DNA of 64,000 bases, taken from contig MQVO02000005.1 of assembly GCA_001986395.2 (NCBI GenBank), positions 806,001 through 870,000 on the forward strand, given 5' to 3'. Of this stretch, positions 11,615 through 24,233 are shown piece by piece; within the stretch, counting starts at the first letter, position 1; the number at the start of each line of letters is the position of its first letter. The position numbers and the translations under genes are program-made. The notes below the pieces were generated by a model. The model searched no databases, was not told the DNA's origin, and saw only the letters and a program-made list of their open reading frames with translations. Source of the DNA: Irpex lacteus (taxonomy: Eukaryota; Basidiomycota; Agaricomycetes; Polyporales; Irpicaceae).

Positions 11615-12165
11615 TGTGCGATACCCGATGGCTGACCACGCTAGAGGATAGACTGGCACCCTACACAGTCATAGGAAGGATAGGTAGTAAGTGATAATTC
11701 GTGACTCGGAGTGCCAGCGGTATTAGCTGCCGACAGGTTAAGAAGGTTTGACGTACGTACAGTAGAGTACAAGTTGTCTAAGCGGTAAGACCAATTCAAG
11801 GCTCGGCCACTGGGCACACAATGTGGATGTGGCTACAATGAGTACTTACCAGATTAGCAGTAATTACTGAACGACTGGTCTACTTCACGGCTGACTTTGG
11901 TTTCTATAATATAGTATCAGTTTAATGTGGCTGTGTTAATTTATAGAGCAATCAAAAGACTCGCTGCACAAACAAGATACTCACATGGTGGTAGAGGTGG
12001 TACCTTAACGCGTGAGAAGGACAGTACAGCCTGAGCAACCGCGGCGAAGTACTGCGTGCTGGCGCCCGCCGAGGATGACGGAACGCCACAAAGGCTTTTG
12101 CACTCCTTTAGGAAGGAGTAAATTCTGTGTATGACTATGTAATTACATTAGTCATTACATCATAA
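11615..12165. other. Promoter-side spacer before the tRNA gene
   Basis: About 550 bp upstream of the minus-strand AT-hook-like gene and upstream of tRNA-Pro. No ORF of note. It should contain the promoter of the minus-strand gene; an extra non-coding 5' exon cannot be excluded. Confidence 0.4.
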
Positions 12166-12251
12166 GGCCTGGTGGTCTAGTAGTATGATTCCTTCTTAGG
12201 GCTTCTCGCCTAATTTGGAGGAGGTCCCGGGTTCAATTCCCGGCCAGGCCC
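12166..12251 (+). tRNA. tRNA-Pro (anticodon AGG) with a 14-nt intron
   Basis: The acceptor stem GGCCTGG (12166-12172) pairs with CCAGGCC (12244-12250), followed by discriminator C. The D arm is GTCT...TGAT, and the anticodon stem CCTTC (12191-12195) pairs with GGAGG (12217-12221). The T arm is CCGGG-TTCAATT-CCCGG. The anticodon loop reads TTAGGG + intron + T, giving anticodon AGG at 12198-12200. The intron, 12202-12215, sits in the canonical place after position 37, and its CCTAA can pair with the anticodon loop TTAGG, as eukaryotic tRNA introns often do. A TTTT pol III terminator follows at 12252-12255. CCA is not encoded. Confidence 0.95.
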
Positions 12252-13606
12252 TTTTGATTTTTTGTGATGCTTTTATAACCTTGCGCCCGACTGAGATTTA
12301 GCAATCATAATCATGTTGCTAACCGTACACAATGCGGACCTATCAGATCCACTACTGTACTATCCGCAGCAATTCTGCGCATATCTGTTCCGCACTGTTC
12401 GTCTACCATACGATCCAAGAGCTGTGAACGTCTCATGCTACGTATAACAATCTTGTGGCACGGATGTACTGCTTCGAGGTACCCCGGGCCTATGCGGTAC
12501 GTCCTGGCACGCTACAATGTCCAGAGAGCACGAAATATTTCGTATGCTTAGTTGGTGTACCGAAATGAGCGACCTTTTCGATGATCGTCCCCGCCCATAA
12601 ATGCCAGTCTTATGTCGGTCCGAGGTGCGGTTTACATCGACCGCAGATCACTTCTCTGCTATATTGGGACAGCTAACAATATAAGCAGCACGCAGGCAGG
12701 ACTGCTCATTGCAGTTTAAAGGTGACGGTTCGGATATATTGCACAAGTCGGAAGCACGAATAAAGTGCCAGTTAGGTGCCAGTTCAACGTTTTCTAATAA
12801 TAACACGCCTTTATTCGGCAGCTCACCATTAGCGTCATTTCTTTCCCAGGAAATCACTACTGTCGTACCTCGAAAGTTCCTTGTGCAACGTCAGTGCAGA
12901 GAGCGTGACGTGCAATTATTGACGGCCTCCTGCACGTCAGACTGAAAATTTCTTCATTATTCTCACCGTTGTAGACCCGCAGGTCTTCCGAGCAAGCTCG
13001 CAGCAAACTTCCGGAAGTCCATTCTACCTCGGAGGGTGAGACACTTTGACGCGGTTATGCACCGACACGGATCCAAGATCCAGACGGCTTGTGGTCACAC
13101 AGCGACCCCAAAATGCCTCGTGAAAGTAATGTGTCACACTGGGGTGTGAAACTAATGTTTCAAAGACGAGCAGAAGGAAATAAGGGCGTTGTTGAGGAGG
13201 ACGACGACAAGCCCCAATTTCCCAGTTCCCAGCAACCAGCCGACGGCGGGACACATTGTGGAGCACGGCGAAGAGAAAGATAGTCGGCAGAGATTGAGCG
13301 TGACGTAAACCCATGGCTAATGCGGATGATGTGACGCGTGACCGAATCACAGCGGAACGCCGCATTCTGCACGTGCTGGCGTCACAGCTTCCACTTTTCC
13401 CCGGGCGTGGCGACCTCTGAGGGGCTTTCAAGATGCATCGGACCAGCTCAAATACCTCGCCCAAGTCGTCTCGCTCGGCCTCCAACCATCGTCTTTAACG
13501 TCCACCACAGTCCCCGCCCACCGACAAGCAGCTCCGACACACCGTTCGCCATCGACCACATTCTATTCCGAATTCCCGGAACACTACGCTTCCTGACTAG
13601 CCCGGC
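12252..13606. other. Intergenic region between tRNA-Pro and the DDWDRSP gene
   Basis: No recognisable gene. The last 100-150 bp before 13607 are CT-rich and should be the promoter and 5' UTR of the next gene. Open frames such as 13024-13485 (minus) have no family features. Confidence 0.45.
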
Positions 13607-16228
13607 ATGAAGAGTTGTCTCAAGCTGACTCCTCCGCTGACGCCCCAGTCGTCCAGCTATGCAGGTACCCCCTGTGCTTCTGGAAGTACCTCGCCTGCTC
13701 TGGGGGCCTCCCCATTGCCCACGCCGTCATGTCGCAAGACTGTCTCATTCCGCGATAGCCAGGAGTTCTTCGAGGCGGATGATTGGGATCGCTCGCCTGC
13801 GCCCGTCGCGCCTAAATTGGGTTACCAGTGAGTATTAGCTTGCTTTCGTCGCCCGTTATTTGTTGTGTTTGTTATCTCTCCCCCTTGACAAATGATGTCG
13901 TGTGAGGCTCTCGAAGTCGCCCAGAAGGCTCGCAGATCGCGAGTCACTTTGTTTGATTACCATATCCGGTAATCATGCAATGAATGGTGATGCCATGGTA
14001 CGACGCCCAACATATCCAGTTGTGGCGTCATGCTGGTGTCGTCGACTCCTACACTGCAGTCTATGTCATCGCACACAATGCATGACGATGCATACAGTGT
14101 CGCGCTTGAACGCGGTGGGGTCTGCAGGTCACGAGCCACTACAGCGCCATCAGAGCAAGGTAGGCGTGGCTCACGCCTGTCTGCTGCATTGCTAGCAATA
14201 GCATGCAGCTGCGTTACTCAACCGTACTCTTGGCGACTCGTCTGGGCACATCGCATCATTTGTCTCAGCAGGAGGCTCAGGCACCTTGATGTGGTTTTCG
14301 CAGGAGAATTACCTCATCATCGTGCTCGATGTGGATGGGCCGCCCTCCCTCACGTCAGGATGCTACATGTTGCTCTTTGGAGACTCAAGTTCCGAGAGCT
14401 TGCTCCTTTCCGAGGGAGTTACATTACATGAGACGTTTGGCCTCTGCCGTGGCGACATATGCAGATGTGATGCGATGTCGTTATCGTCGAGCATGGCTTC
14501 TTATCTGTAGGAATGACTTGTTCCGTGTCGAGTCGACCGACTATTCCACGCGAGTATCTGCGTCCGCCATTGGCATACGGTGTGGAGCTTGTCTAGATCA
14601 CGGGCGTCTCAGGCTCGTGACCGCGGTGGTTCGCCCGAACGCCTCACCTCCGACTCGCCGACGCGCCTTTCTTTATAAGAGCTCGCGCGTTTGGAGTCAC
14701 ACTTCTCTTCACTTTCATCTTATCTCGCGTCAGCGCAAACATCTCAACTAACCCACCTCAATCCAGAGAAATCCTCGAGCTCAAGCAGATCATGAAGTCT
14801 TTGCCTCGGGCGCCCCAATATTCTACCTACCGCCAACAGTTCACTACATCGTCACCAGTACCTTCTTCCTCATCTGCACCATTCCCCGTATCGCGATTTG
14901 CGACGATGCCGTCCGCTACCCCCTCGAAGTGGAAGAATCGTGACGCCTCGCGTGACGTTGACCGCGAGATACTTCCGTATCTGGATTCTGTTCCAATACA
15001 GCTGTTACCCCTGCTCCCCTCATCAGCTGAGCCTTCCCATCCCGCTACACCGACAGCCGAGTGCTCACCTCAGCCTCATTCAACGCAAAGCGCAGCTGAA
15101 TCAATAAAACCGCCAATAACTCAGCCCATCCCTATTCCCACTCCTATGCTTACACCTCCACCTTCTCTCGCATCTTCCGCCGACACATCACCTAGACCAT
15201 CATCCCCTGTCTCCTCTTCTGTCTCGTCATCGCTTACATCGGTATCACCACAAACACCAAGACATAGGATGACCTTCCAGATCGTACCCTTGCTCCCCGT
15301 TCAGGAAGTAGCTAAGCCGCCTCTGCCTCCCGCTGTCGCAGCGCCCCCAAAGCCCGTGAGGAAGTTTAACATGACCTTTGTACCGTTGCTTCCTCCGGAG
15401 GAACTTCCACAACCACCTACACCTACCCAAGCGACAGCGCCGGACGCGGTCGAGCTCACTCCTCAGAACGAGACCCCGCCGGAGCACGAAGACGAGATAT
15501 CGCATCCAGACGACTCGGATCTCGACAGTCTGCACTCTCCCTCGTCCGACTACGTGCCGTTTAACGGCACGCGCTCGTACACTTCGACGCCTTCTCTATC
15601 GTCTGCAAGCGATACGGATACCGAGAGTGAGACGCCGAGTGTAAGCAGCCCTGGGCCTTCTTCGCCTTTCGACGATGACACCCTCCCAGGGTACTTCGCG
15701 TCCTCGACGACGTTGAATTCCGATGCGTCTGACTCGGAGGCATTGCAGAATACCGCGGATGTCGGCCTAAACGCCTCATTCGCTACCCGCAATACCCATA
15801 ATCCCTACTTCCCCTCTCTACCTCCCAGCGCCAACCAGACCCCTCGCGCGCCCGCGTCGGGAAACGTTGCCGACTTGTCGAATCTACTCAGGAACAAGAA
15901 GTTGCAGCTTGAAGCGTTGCCAAGTCCTGCGCTCCAGCCGCCTTCGCCGTTCTCGCTGTACCCAGGAGAGGAGGACCTGACGCAGGAGGCCTCGGATGGT
16001 GTTGATCCGCAGATACGTTATAGTGCTGCGGCTGCGAAGGGCTCAGTGAGCAGAAGACCATTCGCAAGGCGGTCATCTGTGCTGTCTCAGGCGTCTGATC
16101 CCAGCCCGGGGACGTCTCCGATACCTACCATCGAGGCGTTGAGGAATTATAGTCTGCCGTTGCGTAGGGTAGACGTGCAGGAGGACGATCGTGCGGTGTT
16201 GAGCCCCAGTTTGAGTCGGCGGCCTTGA
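13607..16228 (+). CDS. DDWDRSP-family protein A (long paralogue), possible PP1-docking protein
   Basis: Two exons: 13607-13827 and 14767-16228, split by an unusually long 939-nt intron; 560 aa. The N-terminal exon reads MKSCLKLTPPLTP ... CRKTVSFRD ... EFFEADDWDRSPAPV ... LGYQ and joins EILELKQIMKSLPRAPQ in exon 2. The same arrangement, with the same intron position and phase, occurs in the short paralogue at 23822-24233. RKTVSF fits the [RK]x(V/I)xF protein phosphatase 1 docking pattern, so a PP1-related role is possible but unproven. The rest is Ser/Pro-rich and probably disordered, and contains three spaced copies of a (L/V)PLLP motif (IQLLPLLP, FQIVPLLP, MTFVPLLP). No enzyme domain is seen. 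An ATG at 14792 near the start of exon 2, downstream of a TATA-like site in the intron, could give a shorter form lacking the conserved N-terminus. Confidence 0.82.
14672..14679 (+). promoter_or_regulatory. TATA-like element inside the long intron (possible alternative promoter)
   Basis: TTTATAAG followed by a CT-rich stretch, 113-120 bp upstream of the in-frame ATG at 14792 in exon 2. The arrangement looks like a core promoter for an N-terminally shortened product. It could also be a chance match in a long intron. Confidence 0.3.
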
Positions 16229-17445
16229 GTCATATTCATCTCGACGGACAGTTCGTGATTGTTCATATGGATGTGTAGACTACTATCATAAATACCTTAT
16301 TCTTTTACTTCTGTGTTGTTTTTCTTTCTACTATTACTTTCCCTTTCTTGCCGTTCATACACATACGTACTTATCACCACCACATCATTAGTGCTTCGTA
16401 TTTGCCCACACTCATCGTAGCATCGCATCGTGTCTCATTTTCTATCACCCTCATCACGATTACACGTTTATGGATTTTGTTCACCTCACCTCATGTCTTG
16501 TTGATTCGGCATCCTTCTTCGAATTCACGGTAGCCCCGCCCCTCGTATCAGGTAGGGGATCCGCTCTTGGCCCCATCGTAGATAGACGTAACGTAGGCAT
16601 TGAATGTTCTTGCTTTATAATACTATCCTTGATTAATCACAGATTGATATTGGCGATAAGGGTGAAAGAGGTGTGCGTGAAGAGTGATAAACCGTTTGAG
16701 ATGCAAACTTGCACAGATACCATATACAGGATAGACGCTCGCCTTTGTGGCGTTCGGCAAATAGCGGAAGGTTCGAGCTTCGTGAGCCCTGTACAATTTG
16801 ATTCGACTTTCTTGTCCGAGACACTTCATGCGTAAGTGAGCTACTTTTACAGGTTCTGTCATTCATGGTTATCTGAGGACTTAGACTACCAATTCGAGCG
16901 TACATACTGACCAATGTCCTATGGCCCGGACTCGATTCTGAACTTGAGCTTTGAGGCGAGTACTTACCCGACTATCTGCTACGTGATTGCAAACTGCAGC
17001 TTTGAATGCAAGTAGTAGCTACTCTTATCAGCTACGTCTTTCTTGTACAGCCTCCCGAAGCTACGCCCGATAGAAACACCAGCCTCTGGTTAGTACACGC
17101 AAGTCGGCCGTCCCGTCATATTATCAATGGGTGACTCCTACTGACCATCGTGAATAGGTGTTTATTGTAGGTCCCTCAGTGTTAGACCATTCCAGTAGCT
17201 CAACGAATCCACTGTTTCGTAACTGACCATGCTCAGCCAAAAGGCGTTGACACAACAGTTATGCGAACTTTCTCGCTCACAATAGCTGTATTACAAACTA
17301 TCGGTATTCAGGTACATCATGACATGGAAAGCTCCCTGGTTTCTCCTCAACAAGAAGCGTGGCCATGGAGGACAAATATTGACGCTAATGGTACGTTGTC
17401 AGTAAGGAGCAGGAGGGTGTCCACTGGTGGCAACTTACGAAGGAG
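16229..17445. other. Intergenic (tail-to-tail) region, no gene seen
   Basis: T-rich 3' flank of the DDWDRSP gene, then about 1 kb with no family-like ORF, reaching the 3' end of the minus-strand unknown gene. Confidence 0.45.
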
Positions 17446-18144
17446 TTATGCGTCTGGTCCAGGTTCCACCAGGAGGGGAATCAAGGCGACTGCCTGCTTG
17501 GCCCCCTGAACGTCGGTGAAATACGCAGTTGGAACTTTGTCTTCGTCATATTTGACGAGAACTCCAGAGTCCTGCTCGACGTCATAGGAGCTCCCAAATA
17601 CCCAACTCTGCACCCCCACTACAAACTTCAATACCTCAAACACTCCTGTAACGCTTTCCAGCGCTCTGCCAGCCTCGATGGTGAACTCCCTCCCCGGCCC
17701 CACTTCTGCGATAGTCACAAAAATGGTAGTGTTGAACCCGGAACGAAGGTTCGAGCGAGTCAGGAATAACCCGGAGCCATTGAACTTCTGAACTTTAGGC
17801 CTCGGAACGAGGGTGAACACATCCTCTTCACCCATCATGTTCTTGAAGTGCGCCTTCAAGACGTCTTTGTCGAGCTTGATGGTGACAGTGTTATCGGGTT
17901 GAACGGTGGCTCTGGACGAGAAGTCGTAAGTCGCTGCTCCGTCAACGGCGATGGACTTCAGGAGACCGTATAGCGAGTCTGCCGATTGACCTTTCTCGAG
18001 CGGAATACGGTGAGTCTGAGTGTTGACCAACTCGAGCGTGATCTTGGCGTTGACATCAGATTGGACGCGATCATTGTCGAGGACTAGGCCTAAATCGGCG
18101 GTAATGGAACTATAGTCGATGGAGGGCTGGTCTGTGTTGGACAT
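17446..18144 (-). CDS. Unknown soluble protein, single exon
   Basis: An ATG at 18144 in good context (GCCATGTCC) opens 232 codons ending at TAA 17446-17448. The frame is open further upstream, but only from a non-ATG codon. The protein (MSNTDQPSIDYSSITADLGL ... VLKFVVGVQSWVFGS ... VQGAKQAVALIPLLV) has no signal peptide, no transmembrane helix and few Cys, with alternating hydrophobic residues that suggest a beta-rich fold. Its even composition and third-position bias over 700 bp support a real gene, unlike the random-looking frames to its right. I do not recognise the family. Confidence 0.7.
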   Translation of the reverse strand: MSNTDQPSIDYSSITADLGLVLDNDRVQSDVNAKITLELVNTQTHRIPLEKGQSADSLYGLLKSIAVDGAATYDFSSRATVQPDNTVTIKLDKDVLKAHFKNMMGEEDVFTLVPRPKVQKFNGSGLFLTRSNLRSGFNTTIFVTIAEVGPGREFTIEAGRALESVTGVFEVLKFVVGVQSWVFGSSYDVEQDSGVLVKYDEDKVPTAYFTDVQGAKQAVALIPLLVEPGPDA

Positions 18145-21100
18145 GGCTGTCTGTGCGCTGCAATATTGAGTTGGTAGAGCTCGCTGGCTAAGAGAGGATA
18201 GTAAGTATTCGGTCAAATATCAAAGCCTTATATATGCATTCTGGTGATGACCTTCTATGTAAATGTGCCTGTTGATCCTGAGTATATCGATTATATTTAA
18301 ATAGAATGAAGAGAGAGACACAGGAGGAACTAACCTTAAGACCATGCATGTGTCACGGAGTTCTGTTTCTCGAGTAGAGCAGTCTTTCGCGCAAACCTTA
18401 CATGACCACAAACGCTCGTGCAAGGCACACAAATGCGAGTACGGTTAGCTGATTTCTCTATCTAGTGCTTCGTTGTTGTCATGTGGTTAGACTACTACAG
18501 GAGGCGATGTACACGACCTAAAGTCATTCTTGCTGTTTGACCGCCGCTTGTTGGAAACTTCAGCCACCATCTGCCAAGCGGCCTGAGTTTATCCTGCACC
18601 ATCGGTGTTGAGGAGATTGCGTGCGGAGTGAGCTTTTTATGGCCTCGAATGATAATTGCCCAGAGTGTACTTTGAAGTCTGCTACAGTGCTAGTGTCAAC
18701 ACTCTCTGCGCCTCGCCGGCTCCATTAGCGCGCAGTTTACAAGAACAATCACTGGACACTTGTCGATACAAAAGTAGGCAAAAAGTCACTACCTTTGGTT
18801 CCCAAGATCATCCCGTGCTGTAGATATAGATTGGTAGTAGTCCATGCCCAGACTCAGGCCCCTCGGAGTCCTGGACCTCCTACTAGTATACTTAAGTTAT
18901 ACAGCGCGCTGCCAGCCGATTCCTGAATGGGTGTAAAAAATTAGCTCTATTGTAAAGTATCTATCTGCCTGGGTCTGTGCATGTCAAACATCGACGACCT
19001 TGAATAGCAAATAGTACGTACAATCAGTAGTATTAATCGAGCAGGGCCGACAGCAGATCAGACGCCCGTGTTTATTGCCTAAAGAGGTAGTAGTTAGTCG
19101 GAGGCTCGGAGCGCCCATTGACAGTTTTAAACTTAGACCGCCTTTACCCTACTTATCAACGCTGGCTCACAGCGGTAGGCTTGAGCTCACTCGGAATCAT
19201 CCACAGAGAGCACGTTTTATTAATTGATTTATGGTTGAGCAAGTAATCTGACATTCCAACACCAGCACTTAACCACGGGCACTGGCACACAGTCAATAGT
19301 GTCGGTGACAAGTACCGAGTTCATTTCTGGGCTGTGCGGTGGATGGCGTACTTTTTTTACTTTGTATACCTGTGATAGAGAAGGTATCAGTCGGTGAGTA
19401 CCGGTAATGCCCAGCCAGAATGTCCGCCGATACATGAACGTTTACACCTACTACTTCACTGGCAGGCTCACAGTCCAAGTCGCTTCCTATTGCATATTAT
19501 TCTCCATCAATCTTAGGTATGTGAAGGACTTCGGAGACTCTTCCATGCTCCAGTGTGCCTATACGGTTCGCTCATTATTGTTCCTTTCTCTCACCGCTGA
19601 TTCGTATAACCACCGTCGATACGCTGGTTGCTGGCACAGACACGCTTTCTTCCGAAATTTCACTCCGACGAAGCTTATAGAATCGTGCTGTGAGGTGCAA
19701 TCATGGGAGTCACAGGCAAGGAAGTCTATGATCGTTCAGTTAGCCGTAAACTCACGCCAATATTTATTTAGCATCCCATTAATACTACGTGTTGAAACGT
19801 TGAAGGGCTATATCTGCCATAGCCCACCCCGTGCAGTGTGCAAGGCTCAATATTACCTCATTCAAATTCACGGTTTCCAATATAGCACCTCAAGCATGTC
19901 ATCGTATGACCGAGTCAATCTCTTCGCGAATGCCTAAAGAACCTCATCTCAAAGCAAATTGGACGTGCTCCGGAAAAGAAAGTGGATATCCATACTCAGG
20001 CTGCCAGGTGGGGGTGTGTTAAACTTGTTGGCTTGCTCAATGTCGACCATGCGAAGAAGACCTAAGATGAGCAGCCAACTCCTGCCATCGTATAGTACAC
20101 ATCCCATTTCATCTGCATCCGCTAAGTATTGAGTGCGAGATGCTCCCGGAGATGAAATAACCTTTGCATTTTCATCTAACTAACGTCTGATGTGCTTACT
20201 TCGATGTGTACAGGTGTTATACAAGCCCTCGGATGACGGCACGTAAAATAACGAATCTCTCCACATGGGCACTAGAACCACGGATGGGGAAAGCGAATGA
20301 GGACTGCCGTCTGGGCTCTGGACTGTGCGACCATCCACATGCCGCTTGAGCAACGTTTGTTCAAAGCCTAACGGGCATGCTCCCACTATTTCGGTGAGGA
20401 TTTATAGCATGCACTTTTTTGCCCCCTCGCAAGTAGTACTCTCGCACAGTGAGCCTCCTGCCAAACAGTGTACTCCCGGTGACATTGGTCGTATTACCGT
20501 AAAGGTGTGTGGAACCCTCATGTTCCGTATCGATTGGGTCATCCGAGGCTATCTAATCGGATGCACTGTTCAGCGCGATCATTCATGAACAAGATCCATC
20601 CGCTTGACCAATGGTATGGCAATGCGTTGGCTATACCTGGCATATTTTGTGGCGCAGCCGTCATACGTCTACAAGCCAACCGCTTATGAATTCGATTTTG
20701 TCTTCGGAAACTTGTTGTTTCTTGAAAATTAACGAGCAAATGACGACAGAGAGCCTACCTTCACGGGGCTACATATCTTTTGGTGCGTGCAACATCTCAC
20801 TGCGCCTGACTTCTGAACGTGTAAGACTCGTGCACCTCATATCTACTGGCCCACTGTCAGCAATGAACAAAGCAAAATCTCACGACTGTTCCACTACCAC
20901 TTCTATCGAGAGTCTTCACTGTCTTGTTCGACAGACGACGGGATCCTTCAAAGTTTCATTAAGCCCGTTACAGACGTGTACAATGAAGAAGTTTCATCTC
21001 TTTCTTTCAAATCCGTCGATGTGCGCGCGGAGAACGCCTCAAACCACACGCGTCTTAGTTTGGTGCACAGGTAATGATATCCAATGCTTCACCCGAGGGA

Positions 21101-23821
21101 CTCTAATGCCTAATGCTGATTGCACATTCCCACTTCATTATGCATCTCGCCCCACCGACCTTCTCAATACTAGCGACGAAGCATCCCTGGGAGGCGACAT
21201 TCAATGGAACGGCTTCTTCCGTGCGTTCACATCATATCGTCGGGCTCATCACCTTCATGGGTATAGACGGGTTCGCACGCCTATGCTTCGCGGGGTCACA
21301 ATTTCCAGCTGAAGAGAGTTAACGTTGTTATCTTGTCGTGCGGAGTACAACATTTGGCACCTTTTTTCTTGAGGGGCAGCGTATTCCAGAACAGCATTGG
21401 CTCTCATGATCACTCCACTCAAGAAAGCCTGAGCAAATCCACTTAGAAGAGTAAGTATTCCTTTCGACTCGGAGTGCGCAAATCAGCAGGCATCAGGCGG
21501 TTCCAGATGACTAGCGGAATCGTGGTCACGATGTACAGGGTCAGCGGGAAGCTTGGACGTACGAAGTACATACAAAGTATCGTGCTCGTCAGCACAACGT
21601 CGTTCGTGGTTGTGTCACGTCAAGCTATAACCCGTTTTGTATCACGAGACATCTACTGAGCTAGCCACATCGTACGTTGAGCACTATCCACTCTCAGGAA
21701 GTCTCAGGGTACTCCACGGAGGGCATACTGTGTGCCTTGCCATCCCTGGTGTTGGTTGAGGTGCTGCGCTGCGTACCGAGCCTAGGGATTGCTCCAACCC
21801 ACCCTTCTCGTCGCAAACTTAGCTCTGTCACGTTGGTTAGCAATGGCGAGCTTTTGACGGACATTGATGAACACAGTCTGTTGGGCAGGTATACATTCGT
21901 ACTCGCCCAGGTGAGAACCTCGATCTCAACGGTCATAGACCGCAGCAGTTGCAGTCACCGAGCACTCTCACATGGGGTGGAAGCGGTACGGGCAGTGTGG
22001 GTTTAAACACTCACGCATATGGCCCCTCCCGACGGTGATGGGTTGCATCTACCTGCCAGTGGCAATCACCCTCATCTCGGACTTGGGAAGTTCGTCCGCC
22101 CATTCGAAACATGCAAGAAGGTCGGTAACCGCGGCCATCCGACGAAGTAGTTGGATTGATGTTGCTTCTGCACGGATACACGGCGCTGAGAATATGCCCC
22201 TGATAGTGTACGGCGAACTCACAATGAACCCTCAACGGTCGCATAATACCTCCCAGTAACGCGGGTGCCATAGAATTACGCGTAGAGTACCGAGGATCAT
22301 TGTATAGTGTTATAGCTCGAATGCAGCCACGCGCTGTTTAAAGTGATCGTCCAGGACGTACTTGCGGAGAGGATTGTTCCATGTGTGCAACTTTAAAAAT
22401 TTTGGCTGCCAGGCGTGGACTAGGACGACGTCCAAACTGCACTGAGTTTTGTTCATCTGATACATTAGTACATAAGTGTTATGTGTTTTTGATGTAACTT
22501 TGCATGAACACTCACACGATCAGGATCCCAAACGCGCACGCGTTATACGCACTATAGAAAGGGATATGAACCCTTCTGGTGATCAGCTTGTGAACTACCT
22601 GGGTATTCCATCGTAATTAGATGAGGCCCTTGAAGAATGACGACTCAAAAGTACTCAATACTCACCGCGGGCACATATCTTTCTGGCAATTGATTCCAAC
22701 AACAGTGGCTTTGGTTTTCATGAGGGCCCGTTCTGACTCCGATCGTGCACGGAAGGTTCACACTATCTGCATCTTCGAAGTTGACGGAATTCCGCACCCT
22801 GAAAGGAGGCGTGGGGGTTCTGGCTGATAATGTACGTTTTTCAAACCTGTAACGCGGGGTCGCCACCCTTGTTTGTTGCCGTTTCAGTCAAGTGAATCAA
22901 GGTGCTGATCGACGCACCCGTGGATAATTCGGCATAAGTGCAGTAGTCAAAGATCGGTATGGATGTACCCTTACGGACTAGTCGAGGCTGAAGCTGAAGC
23001 TTGAGGCTTCTGTCACGCTTCTTAAAGCCAATTGTTGGTCGCGCTCTTGTACTATCTCAAATTACGACCAACCTTGTCTATAGACCAGGTAGTGGATGGA
23101 GTAACAACCAGTGTCGTGAGCTATCCCACGTGAAACACGGAGCGCAACGTGCCTTCGTGAATGTGGACGGCGCTGGCACTTTAGGCTGCGGCGCCGGCAC
23201 AGCCAAAGTACACCCGCTCGGATGCAGCCCTAATTCTGTCATTTTTGTCAGTATGGCGGCATTTGACGGGTGCAGAATTGATTGTACTCAACAGCGTAAA
23301 GTTTTGGTTGAGTGGCACAAGTAAGTGCAAGGAGCGATGGTGGTCCATCGGGATTCCGGCCGAGTACGCCCACAGTGCCGACATCTATATATACGCGGTA
23401 AGCTTCCAAAATTACAATTCCGGTTTGCTTTGTCGAGGACTATGTACATTACTCTCGTGTGAAGACGGGCGGGAGGGAGAGGAGGGAGAGAAGAAGGGAA
23501 GATTAAGGGGATGGGCAATGGGGAAAACGTAAGAGTAAAGCAATAAACGTCGACTAAAAGCGTCCACTGTTGTGAAAAAGCAATGAAGAAGAAGAAAGGA
23601 CAGGTATTCGTGTCCAGCAACGATAAAAGGAGCAGTAGAGTAAGAATAAAGAAGTCCAGATATGCCAAGAGAGTCCAAGCGTCTACTGTGAGTTCATAGT
23701 CCAGATGCAATGTCCGTCGAATGCTGTGCGAGTAAATGAGGTGTGTGCGAGAGGTGATGCAGAATAAGGTAGCAAAAATGCGGGAGGAATGTGTGTCGAG
23801 GGAATGAGGGGCAATGAAAGC
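18145..23821. other. Gene-poor stretch, no recognisable gene
   Basis: About 5.7 kb. Many short open frames occur on both strands, the longest at 20611-21312 (+, 233 codons), but none has domain-like patterns, conserved motifs or plausible splice partners. I see no transposon protein motif. The sequence looks like degraded or unconstrained DNA. Confidence 0.45.
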
Positions 23822-24233
23822 TCATGTCGCACATTTTGCGTTTCGTTTTGGACATTTGGAGGCAAGGTTAATTCGTGGGAGACTGATATGCAACTCCTTG
23901 AGTTCGTAGACGTCTCTGTATGCGCAAAATAGAAGTGGATGAGGACTGACGCTTCTCAACACGTGTTAACTGGAGAGCTTACTTGTATGTTAACCGTTCT
24001 ACCACTGCAGCTGGAGACCGGTCCCAGTCATCCACGTAGAAAACCTCCTCCTCGCCCTCCTCCGTGAATGTCACAGACTTCCGCTTTTGCTCCTGACTAC
24101 AACTTGAGTCTGTGCTACTCGCATCAGACAACACGCTATCCTCTCCTGGTGAGCTTGGAGTGCTCGGTGACTCCTCTTCCTTATAGAGGACATGAGATGA
24201 GCCCGCAGTGCACTTCAAGCAGCTTTTCATCAT
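23822..24233 (-). CDS. DDWDRSP-family protein B (short paralogue)
   Basis: Two exons: 24233-23983 and 23915-23822 (67-nt intron), 114 aa. It reads MMKSCLKCTAG ... KRKSVTFTEEGEEE, then VFYVDDWDRSPAAV, then ERLTYK joined to DVYELKELHISLPRINL, and ends ...RNAKCAT. It matches the long paralogue at 13607-16228 in four blocks (MKSCLK; RK[ST]V[ST]F; DDWDRSPA; YELK..SLPR-like) and shares the intron position and phase (phase 2, within the codon after LxY). Between the blocks the two have diverged almost completely, so the duplication is old. KSVTF again fits the PP1 RVxF-type docking pattern. The second ATG (24230) may be the true start. No catalytic domain is present. Confidence 0.8.

Noticed and set aside
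14030..14751. Open frames inside the 939-nt intron as extra exons
   Set aside because: None joins the flanking exons in phase with convincing splice sites, and exon 1 to exon 2 gives the same junction as the short paralogue.
18144..18216. N-terminal extension of the unknown gene at 17446-18144
   Set aside because: The extension begins at a TTG codon; the ATG at 18144 has a good context.
20611..21312. 233-codon open frame on the plus strand
   Set aside because: No domain, no motif, no plausible splice partners, and irregular composition; most likely a chance open frame in non-coding DNA.
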